A stretch of DNA of 64,000 nt, from contig CP075369.1 in NCBI GenBank assembly GCA_019454205.1, positions 1,240,001 through 1,304,000 on the forward strand, given 5' to 3'. The translations under genes were made by a program, and so were the position numbers. A model generated the notes under the pieces. That model was not told where the DNA came from. It saw only the letters and a program-made list of their open reading frames with translations, and ran no database searches. Shown piece by piece: positions 63,114-64,000 of the stretch; position 1 is the stretch's first letter, and each line of letters begins with the position of its first letter. This DNA is from Xanthobacteraceae bacterium (lineage in GTDB: Bacteria; Pseudomonadota; Alphaproteobacteria; Rhizobiales; Xanthobacteraceae).

Positions 63114-64000
63114 ATGGCGGAAGAGACCAGGTACAGGTCATCCCAGAGCTATGGGCAGCTTTCGCCGCAGCCTGCGGCTGGGGCTGCGCGTGCGCGCCGT
63201 GGAGAAGATCCGCTTGCCGAACTGGCCCGGCTGATTGGCCAGGAAGACCCATTCGCAGAATTCGGCCAGCAGCAGCGGCGACCGGCCACGAACGGCAATG
63301 GCGCGCATCATAGCGCCCCGCCTCGCGACAGCCGTATGACGGCGGCTCCGTCGCCAGCTCCGGCCCGTGATCCTCGTATGACGCCTCCGCAGCCTGCCGC
63401 GCGTCCGGCGGCTGCCAATGGCCTCAACGGTTCGAACACTGGCTATAGCAATGGCCGCGATCTCCAGCGCGAACCCGTGCCTGCGCCCCGCCGCCCGCTA
63501 GAGGCGCGCAACGACGACCCCCGCGCGATGCAGCCGGTACGAGGCGCTCAGCCGCCGGTACAGCCGCAAATGCGCGCGCCTGCGCGCGATACCCGCGACC
63601 TTCAGGACAGCCGCGATCTGCAAGGCGATCGAGCCTATCGCGATGCCCGCCGCGAACCCGCCCTTCGCAACGACCGCGACGAGTACGCCCAGCCGCAGCG
63701 TCCTGCGGCTCGCGCCCGCGCGACAGACGACGACTACGATTACGCTCCTGCACCCCGGAATGGCCGCGACCGCGACGTTCGTCAGGAACCGCGCCAGCCG
63801 GCCCACGCTCCGCGCGACGATTTCCATGCCCGCGACCCTTATGCAGACCGCCGCGCCCGCGACGACGGCTATGGCGAGGAACTGCCGCGCTCGGCGCGCC
63901 GGGGTAGCGAGCGTATGGACGAGGAGGCCCGCTACGGCCGCTCCCGTCAGGCTCCGGCTTATCGCGACCGCCGCGACAACTACGAACAGGATTACGAGCA
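63114..64000 (+). CDS. SPOR-type cell-envelope protein, N-terminal part, cut by window edge
   Basis: The frame is open from here to the last base with no stop. It begins MAEETRYRSSQSYGQ and has a DPLAELARLIGQEDPFAEFG block (about 34-53), characteristic of the SPOR-domain protein that follows argS in rhizobial relatives. After that it becomes a long low-complexity stretch rich in Arg, Asp, Pro and Tyr, probably a disordered cytoplasmic tail. The membrane helix and SPOR domain would be to the right and are not seen. A start at 63075, with GGAG upstream, is possible. Peptidoglycan binding at division sites is expected if the SPOR domain is present. Confidence 0.72.
   Translation, partial: MAEETRYRSSQSYGQLSPQPAAGAARARRGEDPLAELARLIGQEDPFAEFGQQQRRPATNGNGAHHSAPPRDSRMTAAPSPAPARDPRMTPPQPAARPAAANGLNGSNTGYSNGRDLQREPVPAPRRPLEARNDDPRAMQPVRGAQPPVQPQMRAPARDTRDLQDSRDLQGDRAYRDARREPALRNDRDEYAQPQRPAARARATDDDYDYAPAPRNGRDRDVRQEPRQPAHAPRDDFHARDPYADRRARDDGYGEELPRSARRGSERMDEEARYGRSRQAPAYRDRRDNYEQDYE

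Overview
This is a GC-rich chromosomal segment of an alphaproteobacterium, most likely of the Hyphomicrobiales (Rhizobiales). The evidence is an ExoR homologue, a PopZ homologue, a complete aapJQMP amino-acid transporter, a HutX-type heme protein, a long-form cysteine synthase, and the order erpA/dgt/argS/SPOR-like protein at the right end. Coding density is high, ATGA/GTGA stop-start overlaps are common, and no gene-free stretch exceeds about 260 bases. I saw no insertion sequence, integrase, phage gene, CRISPR array or rRNA. Two tRNA genes (Asn, Cys) are present.

Left part (1-10637, all +): a catabolic block. It holds the C-terminal half of an FAD/Fe-S oxidase, a GlcG-like heme-binding protein, an enoyl-CoA hydratase/isomerase, a class III CoA-transferase, a complete Dpp/Opp-type ABC importer and a PLP aminotransferase. 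Next comes a glycan locus (10641-19376): a TylF-like O-methyltransferase, three nucleotide-sugar SDR enzymes (CDP-paratose 2-epimerase-like, UDP-glucuronate decarboxylase, UDP-glucose 4-epimerase-like), three tandem paralogous CgeB-like putative glycosyltransferases and a clan-A glycoside hydrolase-like protein. A short SPFH protein follows.

Middle (20057-30606): an allophanate-hydrolase-type amidase converges on an eight-gene minus-strand operon. That operon encodes a second Dpp-type importer, then AtzG-, AtzE- and AtzH-like proteins and a GntR/FCD regulator. It looks like an uptake-plus-hydrolysis system for a ureido or carboxylated-amide compound, but no ring-opening enzyme is present. A palindromic candidate operator lies upstream. 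An isolated UbiA-family (decaprenyl-phosphate phosphoribosyltransferase-like) gene follows.

30855-44901: glycerol kinase, a HpcH/HpaI aldolase and an SDR (one operon); cystathionine beta-lyase divergent from aapJQMP; then a minus-strand run with a persulfide-dioxygenase-like hydrolase, mercaptopyruvate sulfurtransferase, a small secreted Cys-rich protein, HutX, cysteine synthase and photolyase.

44981-64000: mostly housekeeping. It contains tRNA-Asn, a thioesterase, tRNA-Cys, a PIMT-like methyltransferase, tolC, popZ, valS, an NTF2-like protein, a 3-methyladenine glycosylase, ilvD, exoR, a TAXI-TRAP transporter, xthA, erpA, dgt, argS and the start of a SPOR-type envelope protein cut by the window edge.
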